From Pseudomonas sp. SJZ079 (lineage in GTDB: Bacteria; Pseudomonadota; Gammaproteobacteria; Pseudomonadales; Pseudomonadaceae), in the NCBI RefSeq assembly GCF_007993865.1, contig NZ_VIUH01000011.1, positions 1-64,000 of the forward strand: DNA of 64,000 nucleotides, written 5' to 3'. Made by a program: the position numbers and the translations under genes. The first letter of the stretch is position 1; the number at the start of each line of letters is the position of its first letter. Positions 27,173 through 36,889 of this stretch are shown piece by piece. Below the pieces are notes generated by a model. It worked only from the letters and a program-made list of their open reading frames with translations. It had not been told where the DNA came from and made no database searches.

Positions 27173-28000
27173 ATGCACAGCGCTGATTTGCAAATTAAAA
27201 AAACAGAGAGTGGCTTAAAAAGTGAAAACCCTGCGAAAATCTATAGTCACGATGCTATCTATAGAAAGCTACAGCCTGACCGAAAACATGTGTGGTTGGT
27301 CTGTGCTCCAAAGTCAGGATCGACTTGGCTTAGTGTAATACTGGAAGATTATTTGGGTTGGGCCAGAGTAAGTCTCGTTCCTGGATATGATAGGCGCGAA
27401 CAGGAGGTCGATCCCTTACAGCTGTTAAGAAGAAATGCGGAGTCTGGGAATGTATTTTCTCCGCACCAGCACTGCCGTTATAGTGTAAGTACCTCTGAAT
27501 TTATTGCTCGCGCAAATGTAACAGTAATACTTCAGATTAGAGATATTTTTGACACCGTACTAAGTTTTTGGGATCACTTGGAGACGCATAAAAAAAATTT
27601 ACCGATGGCGTATATGGACGATACGAATTGGAGTGCCTTAAGTAAGGAAAAAAAGGTAGATTTCATCATTGACTTAGTTATCCCATGGTATTTTAATTTT
27701 TATGCGGGCTGGTTTTCTTCGCCAGAATATAAGGCGGGGGCGGTTAAAGTAATATCATACGAAGATCTTTTGTCTGACCCAATATGTGAAATGAAAAATA
27801 TTCTTCACCATTGCAAGGTTGAAGTTGAGCAACAGCGACTTGAGTATTCATTGACGAAAGCCAATACAGGAAATAAATCCACGCTAAAAAATGTTGGAGT
27901 AACTGGGCGAGGGGGTAGCTTGTCCGAAAGACAGGTTGAACGTATACATAAGCTGGCCAGTTACTATCCAAAAATTAATTTCAGCTCAATCGGCTTGTGA
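27173..28000 (+). CDS. PAPS-dependent sulfotransferase (Sulfotransfer_1 type)
   Basis: The 275-residue protein has VWLVCAPKSGSTWLSVIL (5'-PSB loop, canonical PKSGTTWL) near residue 28, LQIRDIFDTVLSFW (3'-PB motif) near residue 115, ISYEDLLSDP, and GRGGSLSE towards the C-terminus, which matches the RKGxxGDWK-type loop of the family. ATG at 27173 is preferred; a GTG at 27125 would add 16 residues without family character. It closes the plus-strand run and meets the minus-strand rmd gene tail to tail. Confidence 0.85.
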   Translation: MHSADLQIKKTESGLKSENPAKIYSHDAIYRKLQPDRKHVWLVCAPKSGSTWLSVILEDYLGWARVSLVPGYDRREQEVDPLQLLRRNAESGNVFSPHQHCRYSVSTSEFIARANVTVILQIRDIFDTVLSFWDHLETHKKNLPMAYMDDTNWSALSKEKKVDFIIDLVIPWYFNFYAGWFSSPEYKAGAVKVISYEDLLSDPICEMKNILHHCKVEVEQQRLEYSLTKANTGNKSTLKNVGVTGRGGSLSERQVERIHKLASYYPKINFSSIGL

Positions 28001-28163
28001 TCACTGATTTTATGGTCCCTGAACTCATAGACTAAGTGCGTCACTTAAAGTGATAGGCAGAGAGCCGGCCACCGGTACAATCTAGGTGTTCATATCCTGT
28101 GCTTGGATTAAGCCGGCTCGGTAAAAAACGCGTGAATTTGATCGAAAGATCAGTCAACACTCA

Positions 28164-29056
28164 TTAGTGGCAGAGCATCCAGCGTAAAGTTTCTTCGAGC
28201 GGCGGTGTATCCCAATCACCGATCAGTTGGCGTAGGCGTGTAGCATCTCCACAAAGGGTTTTAACCTCATTGCTGCGAACGAAGGTCGGGTTGACGTGTA
28301 TTTCCAAGCTGTGGCCGGTGATCTGCTCACATAGTACGATTATCTCGCGCAATGAATGAGGGCGGCCGGAGCAGACATTTACGGGCTCACCGGTATGGCC
28401 AGACTCGATCAGTCGGCGATATGCCTGGATCAAGGCGCGTACATCAGTAAAGTCGCGCCAGACATCGAGGTTGCCCAGTTCGATCCGCGCTGCGCGCCGC
28501 CGGAAGTGTGCAACTATCTTTGGCAATAGAAACTGTTCGGCTTGACCGACCCCGGTGTAATTGAAGGGCCGCGTGATGACCAGCGGCAGGCGTTCCTGCC
28601 ACAGGTTGGCCATGGCTTCCATAGCCATTTTACTTACAGCGTATTCATTGACTGGGGCCATCCTGGCTTGTTCGTCAATCATGCCTGCGGTCGCATTGCC
28701 ATAGACATTTGCACTGCTGGCAAGTAGTACGCACTCTGGTTGTTTGCCCATAGTGGAAACAGCATCCAGTAGATTGCGTGTACCCATCAGATTTGTTTGA
28801 TAAAAAGCATTAGGGTCACTGTGACCAACAAATGCCAATGCAGCCAGATGGATGACAATATCGGGTTGCAATTGGGCCAGGCAGTTTTTCAGTCCAACAT
28901 TGTCGGTGAGGTCTACTTGGTAGTATTCGGGTTCTTGACTTGATTGTGTGCCGAGTCCAGATACTCGATACCCATGAGTGATTAGCTCCTCGGCCATATA
29001 ACGGCCTGTGAAGCCGAGGATGCCTGTGATCAGTACGTGCTTGCCTAGATGGCTCA

Positions 29057-29057
<1 letters not shown>
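28164..29057 (-). CDS. rmd: GDP-6-deoxy-D-mannose (GDP-D-rhamnose) reductase
   Basis: The 297-residue extended SDR has the Rossmann motif ITGILGFTGRYMAEEL, the catalytic ASSANVYG and YAVSKMAME (YxxxK), and RPFNYTGVGQ, which is characteristic of Rmd. It reduces the GDP-4-keto-6-deoxymannose made by Gmd to GDP-D-rhamnose. Its ATG overlaps the gmd stop (TGATG). Both belong to the operon led by the gene at 30097. Confidence 0.9.
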
Positions 29058-30097
<1,040 letters not shown>

Positions 30098-30381
30098 TTA
30101 ACATCCTATTATCGTGCTATTAAGCTCACTATGCGTAGGTGATAAGCTTAACTGACTCTGTGGTTGGTGAGTGCTGCAAATATATTGTAATAGTTATATT
30201 AGGCTTGTAGGTGCGACGAGTAGTTACTAAATTCAAACTTCCCGCATCGGTCAAGTCGGTTGCTAATTTTTAGTGCGTAATTTATGGTTGTGATATGAGT
30301 GTTGTCCAGTGTCGTGTTATGAATATTAATATTCCAGCTGATTGGGTGCCGTAACTCTAGCTTGGCTTACACTGTTGGCGG

Positions 30382-31794
30382 TTAGGGACGTCCGTAATTA
30401 TCATCGAATCTAACTATGTCGTCTTCCCCTAGATATTCACCACTTTGTACTTCAATCATGATTAGTGGTACACGCCCGGGGTTGCTTAGGCGGTGTTTTT
30501 CACCAGCCGGTATGTATGTAGACTCATTTATATGAAGGAATTTTTCACTGTCGCCGTTAATTATTTTAGCGGTACCAGAGACTACTATCCAGTGTTCGCT
30601 ACGGTGATAGTGAAGTTGCAGGGATAGGCTACCGCCAGGGTTGACTTCAATGCGTTTTATTTTGAAGCGATGGCCTTCTTCCAAGACCGTATAAGTACCC
30701 CAGGGGCGATGTGCAGTTCGGTGAGTTTTGTACGCTTCGTGACCGTTGGCTTTAAGTTGTTTGACGATATGTTTTACGTCTTGGGAATTATCCAGTGTCG
30801 AGATAAGAAGGGCATCTGGCGTGTCAACGACCACCAAGTCGGACACTCCAACTAGAGCCGTTACTCTGTCTGGGCTATGAACAAAGCAATTTGTGGACTC
30901 ATGAGAGTAGAATTTTCCTTGGCAACGATTACCGGCACTATCAACTTGAGTCAGTTCGCTCACTGCGTTCCAAGAGCCTACATCACTCCAACCAATTGAG
31001 CAGGGTACTACTGAAATGCGATCGGTTTTCTCCATAACCGCATAGTCAATAGAAATGTCCGGTACGTTTACAAAGTGATCGCTATCAAGTTCGAGTTGAT
31101 AAAATTTATCGCCAGTAGCAATGCGTGCCGTTGCTAGAGACTTCAGTGTGCCTGCTAGGGTCGTTGGGGCATGTTTCTCAAGCTCTTCTAGTAGGCTGCC
31201 AGCCCGGAAGCAAAACATTCCTGAATTCCATAAGTATCTCTTGCTATCAAGATATTCCTGGGCTTTTTCTAATGTTGGCTTTTCAATAAAGCGAAGAACA
31301 TTTGAACCTTCACTCTCTATGTATCCATAACCTGTTTCTGGAGAGTCTGGCTGGATGCCGAATGTGGCAATGCGGCCGTCATGGGCTAGCGCGCAAGCAT
31401 CGCTAACGGCGCCCTTGAAAGCCTCAATATCATTGATTATATGATCTGCGGTAAGCACTAAAATCAAAGTGTCCTGACCGTGACGTTTTGCTATGTCCAA
31501 ACTTGCGGCGGCAATGGCGGCAGCTGTATTGCGACCGAAGGGCTCTAAAATAAATGAAAGATGGATGTTGGCACTGATTGATGCGTATTCATCTTCTGTT
31601 TTGAAAAGCAACTCACGGTTCGTGACAGTGACTATCTCCAGAACACCCGGCAGCTGGGCAGCTCGGTTAAATGTATTTTGGAGTAGGCTTTTTCCATTCT
31701 GAAGACGCATGAAAGGCTTGGGATGTGCTTCGCGTGAGATCGGCCAGAGCCGAGTTCCGGCGCCACCCGAGAGGATTACAGGGATTAGTTGCAT
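30382..31794 (-). CDS. manC: Mannose-1-phosphate guanylyltransferase / mannose-6-phosphate isomerase
   Basis: The 470-residue bifunctional enzyme has the pyrophosphorylase signature VILSGGAGTRLWPISRE at the N-terminus, the FIEKP loop, and the C-terminal cupin isomerase domain (GGSLSLQLHYHRSEHWIVVSG). It makes GDP-mannose for Gmd. The start at 31794 is preferred because AGGA lies just upstream and the family starts at this point; ATG at 31836 would add 14 residues. A 284-bp gap separates it from gmd, so gmd-rmd may have their own promoter. Pseudomonads carry several paralogues (algA, pslB, wbpW), and the neighbourhood makes this the wbpW-type copy. Confidence 0.92.
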   Translation of the reverse strand: MQLIPVILSGGAGTRLWPISREAHPKPFMRLQNGKSLLQNTFNRAAQLPGVLEIVTVTNRELLFKTEDEYASISANIHLSFILEPFGRNTAAAIAAASLDIAKRHGQDTLILVLTADHIINDIEAFKGAVSDACALAHDGRIATFGIQPDSPETGYGYIESEGSNVLRFIEKPTLEKAQEYLDSKRYLWNSGMFCFRAGSLLEELEKHAPTTLAGTLKSLATARIATGDKFYQLELDSDHFVNVPDISIDYAVMEKTDRISVVPCSIGWSDVGSWNAVSELTQVDSAGNRCQGKFYSHESTNCFVHSPDRVTALVGVSDLVVVDTPDALLISTLDNSQDVKHIVKQLKANGHEAYKTHRTAHRPWGTYTVLEEGHRFKIKRIEVNPGGSLSLQLHYHRSEHWIVVSGTAKIINGDSEKFLHINESTYIPAGEKHRLSNPGRVPLIMIEVQSGEYLGEDDIVRFDDNYGRP

Positions 31795-32020
31795 TCGTCC
31801 TGCTACGCTCCGGAGAGATATGGGGCTGGGATCCATAATCGAAAATTGATCATGGCGTCTTCTTAATCTGAACGTTATGAAGTAAGGAATTCGAGGAAGG
31901 TTGGATCGTAAGGCATATTCCTTGGCTAGAAAAGACTCATCTGACCGGGTGGAGGGGCGCGCTGAAATCAGTGCTCCTCAGAAATAGCGCTTTCTCCTAG
32001 TCGGATCAAGGAAATTTTGC

Positions 32021-32287
32021 CTGAAGACATCGCGTTTTTCGGGCAGCCAGATCATCGCCATCCTCAAGCAGGCCGAAGCCGGCAGCCCGGTCCCGGAGCT
32101 GTGCCGCGAGCATGGCATCAGTTCGGCGACCTTCTACAAGTGGCGCGCCAAGTTCGGCGGTATGGACGCCTCGTTGATGTCCCGACTGCGTGAGCTTGAG
32201 GAGGAGAACCGCCGCCTCAAGAAGATGTACGCCGAGGAGCGCCTGAAGGCCGAGATCATCCAGGAAGCCATGGCAAAAAAATGGTGA
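32021..32287 (+). pseudogene. IS3-family transposase orfA, start codon lost
   Basis: The frame reads KTSRFSGSQIIAILKQAEAG, then a helix-turn-helix (CREHGISSATFYKWRAKFGG) and a leucine-zipper-like end up to KKW, typical of IS3-group OrfA. The expected initiating ATG is CTG at 32021. The remaining 88 codons are open. Confidence 0.75.
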
Positions 32288-33127
32288 GGCCATCTCGGCG
32301 GCGATAGATGGCGCAACAGGCCGTTCACTCCGGCCGGGTCAGCATCAAGTGGGCGTGCCTGGCATTCGGTGTCAGCGTAGCCTGCTATCGCTACCAGCCA
32401 CGATTATCATCGGAAAATGCCGAGATCGCCGATCACCTGATCCGGCTTACGCACAGCCAGCGCAACTGGGGTTTCGGCCCGTGCTTCCTGTACCTGGGTA
32501 ACGTGAAAGGCTACCGCTGGAATCACAAGCGGGTGTACCGGATCTATCGGGAGTTGGAGCTGAACCTGCGGATCAAGCCGCGCAAGCGCATCGTGAGGGA
32601 TAAATCCGAGCCTTTGGTGGTGCCGGAGGTAATTAACCACTGCTGGTCGATGGACTTCATGCCCGATCAGTTGGTCGATGGCCGCAGCTTGCACCTGTTC
32701 AACCTGATCGACCTGATCGACCTGATCGACGATTTAGCCGTGAAGCCTGGCCATGGATATCGACCTGTCGCTACCGGCGGAGCGCGTCGTGCGCGCACTG
32801 GATCAGTGTCATCGGTTGGCGCGGCAAGCCGCAAACCATACGCAGCGCCAGCAGGTCGGGGTACATCAGCAGCACACTTGTTCTCTGGGCAGAAAAGCGC
32901 GGTAGCTGTCTGAAATATATCCAGTCAGGAAATCCGCAACAGAATGCCTACGTTGAGCGCTACAATTGCACGGCGCGTTACGACTGGCTGGGGCGCTTCC
33001 TGTTCGGGTGGATCGTCAAGGTGCAGGATGACGCCACTCGGTGACTCCGGTCATACAATCATGAACAGTCAAATAGGGTGCCGGGAGGCATCACCCCAAA
33101 ACAGAAGCTGGCCCTAGTGGCCTGACC
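32288..33127 (+). pseudogene. IS3-family transposase orfB, frameshifted
   Basis: The first 140 codons are readable (NWGFGPCFLYL, then KGYRWNHKRVYRIYREL, then SMDFMPDQLVDGR with the first catalytic Asp). A 9-bp unit ctgatcgac is triplicated at about 32704-32730, after which the frame is lost. Further on, LSLPAERVVRALDQ and then QSGNPQQNAYVERYN (with the catalytic Glu) appear in other frames and stop at 33044. The DDE enzyme cannot be active. Confidence 0.8.
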
Positions 33128-33132
33128 TCTAC

Positions 33133-33379
33133 TTTTGACAAGCACTAATAATGAGAAGGCTACCGCTGCGTACAGTTTGCGGTTTGTCGCGCCACTCGAG
33201 CACTTCACCCAGTGCGCTACGACATATACTGACGCATTCAGGTGAGGTACGCTGCGTAATGGGAGAGGACATCACGATTGATGCCTCTATTGGAAGCAGG
33301 CAGAGCCTGGGCACAGGAGCGAAATCCATATTGGTCGTTTCTGCGGGCCAGTCAGCCGAATATGTTCTGAAGTAAAACT
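33133..33379. other. Stretch between the IS remnant and the methyltransferase gene
   Basis: A 74-codon frame (33151-33375, plus) ends 4 bp before the next gene but has no recognised motif and no good ribosome binding site. I do not call it a gene. Confidence 0.3.
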
Positions 33380-34117
33380 ATGCTGGCGAGAACGTTGGGA
33401 CTGCTGATGTATACGTTCAGAAAGAGTAATTATGTTGGATGGGTTATGTTAAGAAAAACAATTCAGATTATTAAATATTTTTTTTCATATGATAGAGAGT
33501 TGCGTCTTATCGTTAAGAAAATGGTTGCAGTGGCCTGTGATAAAGAGAATCGGAAGCTAAGGGTTTTAGATGTTGGTTGTGGGACCACATCAATGCTTAG
33601 TGAGTTAGCTGGTGAAGTGAGCTTGAGAGGAAAATGCCATTTGGTGGGTTTGGATGTATATGGGCCGACGATTGAGTGGAATAGGGTAAACGGATTCCAT
33701 GACGAATATGTTTTAAGTGATATTCGAGAACATGATCCAGTTCATAAGTATGATGTTGTAGTAGCTACAGACCTGATTGAGCATTTTGGTAAAGATGAGG
33801 CTTATGCTCTATTGAAAAAACTAGAGTCAATGGCTGGGCGCTCGATTATTCTGATTACGCCTAATGGGTATAGAGAGAATACCCCGCAGGATGGTAATTT
33901 TTATATGGAGCATAAGTGTGGATTCAATGCCGGTGAGTTGAGGTCTTTGAACTATGCTGTCTACGGAGCTGGTGGATTCAGATTTATGAGAGGAATGTAT
34001 TCATTGCCTTGGGGGAATAAAAAAATTATGAATGTTATTTTGTATTTTGTGAGTAGACTTTTGCGATATTTCCCGAGAGCCTCTTATCATTTGGTTGCTG
34101 CAAAAAATATTTCTTGA
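33380..34117 (+). CDS. Class I SAM-dependent methyltransferase
   Basis: The product of up to 245 residues has motif I LRVLDVGCGTTSML (about residues 53-66), an acidic loop LVGLDVYG, and DVVVATDLIEHFGKDEA, which is the typical motif II region, followed by IILITPNGYRE. It is A+T-rich like the neighbouring wzx. The start is uncertain: ATG at 33407 and ATG at 33446 are alternatives and no strong ribosome binding site decides. Likely modifies a sugar or lipid intermediate; substrate unknown. Confidence 0.75.
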   Translation: MLARTLGLLMYTFRKSNYVGWVMLRKTIQIIKYFFSYDRELRLIVKKMVAVACDKENRKLRVLDVGCGTTSMLSELAGEVSLRGKCHLVGLDVYGPTIEWNRVNGFHDEYVLSDIREHDPVHKYDVVVATDLIEHFGKDEAYALLKKLESMAGRSIILITPNGYRENTPQDGNFYMEHKCGFNAGELRSLNYAVYGAGGFRFMRGMYSLPWGNKKIMNVILYFVSRLLRYFPRASYHLVAAKNIS

Positions 34118-34566
34118 AGTTTGCGATGATAAGATTGCCCGCGGCTCATGCTAACCTCCAGGCTGCGGTCTAAGGCCAAGGTTGCGATGGATGGAGGGTT
34201 GATGTTGGATCTTAGCTGAGGCTGGCTAACCGGCTCATTCAGGTTTGTTGACATCAGTGACTTTATTTGGGGAATTAATCCCTTCTGCGTGTAAAATTCG
34301 TCTGCTGGCCGCTACTTGTCTTCAACTATTTGGTTGATATGAGTGGCTGGATTGATCGTTTTTTTATCGGCACGAGGCTTTTTGAGTCCTGGATAGCGAA
34401 GCAGCCTGAAAGCATCGAATTACTTCAGGTCACCCCAAATGGATGCTTGATTCTGACAGGGTATTATCCGATTTATCTCGCTAGCATCAATAATTCTGAA
34501 GCAGTAGACTAGTTTAAAGTTGCTTATTTAATTGATGTTGCTTGACTTTGCAGGAAGTCGAATATT
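34118..34566. other. 449-bp gap before wzx with no convincing gene
   Basis: A 60-codon frame at 34330-34512 shows no known motif. A TTGACA occurs at 34248-34253, but the sequence 17 bp further on is a poor -10 match. This may be a promoter region for the wzx operon or gene debris. Confidence 0.3.
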
Positions 34567-35943
34567 TTGAAAGATAATATAAGTGTAGGTAGCTGTGACA
34601 CCTCTGGGGCTGTGAAGAGTAGCATTATTGTTCGCTTGCTCCGCGGCGGGAAGTGGGCATTCATCTTTCGTTTTATGACATCGATCATCGGTTTCTTAAT
34701 TAGTGTGCTGTTGACGAGAGTCTTACCGATTTCTGATGTTGGACAGTATTTCTTGGCGCTTAGTGCCGTGTCTATACTATCTGTTGTGGCCTTGTTTGGT
34801 GTTAATTTCTCCGCTGTCAAGCTAGTGGCGGAGTCTGTTGAGTTAGGAGCGCAGGAACAGCTTAAGGGCATATTTTTGGGATGTGCCGCTATAGTTTTTT
34901 TCGCCGCTGGATTGGTTGCTCTGCTGTTTTATGTCGTTTTGAATACACTGCCGCTTGATCTTGGGGGGTTGAACTACTTAAGGGGGGAGAAGGCTACGCT
35001 GATAGCTATTTGGATGTGCTTGTTTTCTATCCAGCTGTTTTTTGCTGAATTTTTCCGTGGATTGCAGGATGTTTTTAGGGCGTCAATTTTTAGTGGGTTT
35101 TTGTCTGGAATGTTATCGCTTTTGATATTGTTTTTTTGCTGGCTCACAGGTTTTTCATGTTCGTTAGAGTCGGTTGTTTTGATAATAATTATTTCTAATT
35201 TCGTGGCGTGTATTATTCCAGGATATGAGTTGCTCAGTAGGTTCTGGTCGGCTAGCTTTTGTATCCCTTGGAGGAAAATAGTGATTGTATCAATGCCGCT
35301 TTGGATTACGAATTTAATGCTGGTTGTATTGCTTCAGGCGGATATTTGGATATTGAGTTTTTATGCGGATGGCGCTGCGGTGGCTTTGTATGGAGCTGCT
35401 TCTAGGTTTACACAATTCTTAACGCTGCCTCTGATGGTTGTGAATATGGCGTTAATGCCAATAATAAGTGAGCTGTATGTGCGGGGAGATGTTTCCCGGT
35501 TGGAGAATATCTTGCGCGCAACTGCCTCTGTTGCTTTTTTGCCAGCGCTATTTGTCATAGTGGCATTTTTGTTCGTTGGTCGTGATGTGTTGGATTTTGT
35601 TTATGGTCCTGGGTACGTGGATGCCTACTATGTATTATTGATTTTGAGTGCGGGGCAGTTGGTGAGTGTCGCATGCGGGTCTGCAGGTTATGCGTTAATG
35701 ATGACAAGTAAACAACGAGCGATGATGTGGATCACCATTTCCTGTGGGGCGCTCTCTGTAACACTAAGCCTTCTGTTAGTTTCAAATTACAGTGCGCTTG
35801 GGGTTGCAATAGCATCTGCATTCGGTCTGTCTCTCCAAGGTGTTCTTATGCTCTTTTGGGTCAAGAGTGGAATTGGTATCTGGACTTTTCCGGTTGTGGG
35901 CTTGTTGTTTCGGCCGCGGAGAATTTTAAGTTATTTTGATTGA
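34567..35943 (+). CDS. wzx: O-antigen flippase (polysaccharide biosynthesis protein, MOP superfamily)
   Basis: The 458-residue membrane protein has about 12 hydrophobic segments and the N-terminal layout of Wzx: a GGKWAFIFRFMTSIIGFLIS first helix, then TRVLPISDVGQYF. It should move undecaprenyl-linked O-units to the periplasmic face. The start is TTG at 34567, supported by AGGA at 34552-34555 and because the next ATG would cut into the first helix. It is followed 16 bp later by a GT2 gene and then wzy. Confidence 0.88.
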   Translation: MKDNISVGSCDTSGAVKSSIIVRLLRGGKWAFIFRFMTSIIGFLISVLLTRVLPISDVGQYFLALSAVSILSVVALFGVNFSAVKLVAESVELGAQEQLKGIFLGCAAIVFFAAGLVALLFYVVLNTLPLDLGGLNYLRGEKATLIAIWMCLFSIQLFFAEFFRGLQDVFRASIFSGFLSGMLSLLILFFCWLTGFSCSLESVVLIIIISNFVACIIPGYELLSRFWSASFCIPWRKIVIVSMPLWITNLMLVVLLQADIWILSFYADGAAVALYGAASRFTQFLTLPLMVVNMALMPIISELYVRGDVSRLENILRATASVAFLPALFVIVAFLFVGRDVLDFVYGPGYVDAYYVLLILSAGQLVSVACGSAGYALMMTSKQRAMMWITISCGALSVTLSLLLVSNYSALGVAIASAFGLSLQGVLMLFWVKSGIGIWTFPVVGLLFRPRRILSYFD

Positions 35944-35959
35944 TTTAAAGGTGTAGGTT

Positions 35960-36889
35960 ATGTCGAAAGAGTACCCAAAAGTTTCTTTGGTCGTTCCTGT
36001 TTATAATGCGGAAGACTACGTTGCTGAGGCGATAGAGAGCATATTGGCTCAGACTTACAAAGATATTGAATTGATCGTTGTTGATGATGGTTCGTCTGAT
36101 GGGTCACTTGAAATCATAAGTGCGTACGCTGATCGCTGCACCGTAATCTCACAGGAGAACCGTGGTCAGTCAGCGGCGCTTAATGCAGGGTGGGAGATTA
36201 GTACAGGAGATAAGCTGGGCTATTTGAGCGCAGATGATAAACTAGAGAGTAGCGCTGTTGAGTATTTGGTTTCAGCGTGGGAGACACAGCCAGAAGCGGT
36301 GATGGTATATCCGGATTACTGGTTGATTGATGAGTCCTCCAGCATTATCCGCCGTATTGAGGCGCCTACCTTCGACTATGCGGATGTAGCGCTTAGAGGA
36401 AGCTGCCCTGTTGGGCCAGGTGCTCTATTCAAGCGTGAACTTCTCGAATTTACGGGAGGGTGGGACGCCATGCTAAGGCAGATTCCTGATTATGATTTTC
36501 TTTTGCGAGTTGGTCTGTTTGGCGATGTGTTGCATGTGCGCAAAGCATTGGCAGGCTTTCGTGTTCATGGTGCTTCTCAAACCTTTGCCGCCTCGGATGA
36601 ATCGAAAGCAAGGGAGTATCATTATGTGTTGGATAAATTTTTTTCCCGCGAGGATGTACCTGCTGCTTTTCGTGATGCGCGGCCAACGGCGGAAGCTAAC
36701 TCACTTGTCTTGATGGCGCGATTGCATTTTCGTGCAGGGCGTTTTTTGAAGGCGTTCGATTGTTTGAGGCAGGCTTATAGTCTTGTGGGGGGCGCTATTA
36801 TTAGTTATAGAAATTTCCGCTTATTAATTAATGGGATTTTTGGTCGAGTGTTTCATGGGTTCCGGGTGGTGTGCTCAAAATGGATTTAA
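35960..36889 (+). CDS. GT2 family glycosyltransferase
   Basis: The 309-residue protein has the classical GT-A start VSLVVPVYNAEDYVAEAIESIL, VDDGSSDGS, NRGQSAALNAG and LSADDKLE as the DXD-like site, with IPDYDFLLRVGLFG as the ED-type acceptor motif. AAGGTGTAGGTT precedes the ATG. It adds one sugar to the Wzx/Wzy-type repeat unit. Donor and linkage cannot be told. Confidence 0.88.
   Translation: MSKEYPKVSLVVPVYNAEDYVAEAIESILAQTYKDIELIVVDDGSSDGSLEIISAYADRCTVISQENRGQSAALNAGWEISTGDKLGYLSADDKLESSAVEYLVSAWETQPEAVMVYPDYWLIDESSSIIRRIEAPTFDYADVALRGSCPVGPGALFKRELLEFTGGWDAMLRQIPDYDFLLRVGLFGDVLHVRKALAGFRVHGASQTFAASDESKAREYHYVLDKFFSREDVPAAFRDARPTAEANSLVLMARLHFRAGRFLKAFDCLRQAYSLVGGAIISYRNFRLLINGIFGRVFHGFRVVCSKWI

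Larger units (their letters stand above)
32011..33132 (+). mobile_element. Degenerate IS3-family insertion sequence
   Basis: Two consecutive frames match IS3-type orfA and orfB, with an A7 slippery run (32275-32281) at their junction as expected for programmed -1 frameshifting. Both genes are damaged. Terminal inverted repeats and a target duplication were not found with confidence, so the limits are approximate. It sits between the ABC-type and Wzx/Wzy-type halves of the polysaccharide locus. Confidence 0.75.

Noticed and set aside
28062..28119. Inverted repeat GAGCCGGC/GCCGGCTC between convergent genes as a terminator
   Set aside because: The arms are over 40 nt apart and no T-run follows on either strand at the right place.
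34330..34512. 60-codon frame upstream of wzx
   Set aside because: No motif, no ribosome binding site and a non-ATG start. It may be debris.
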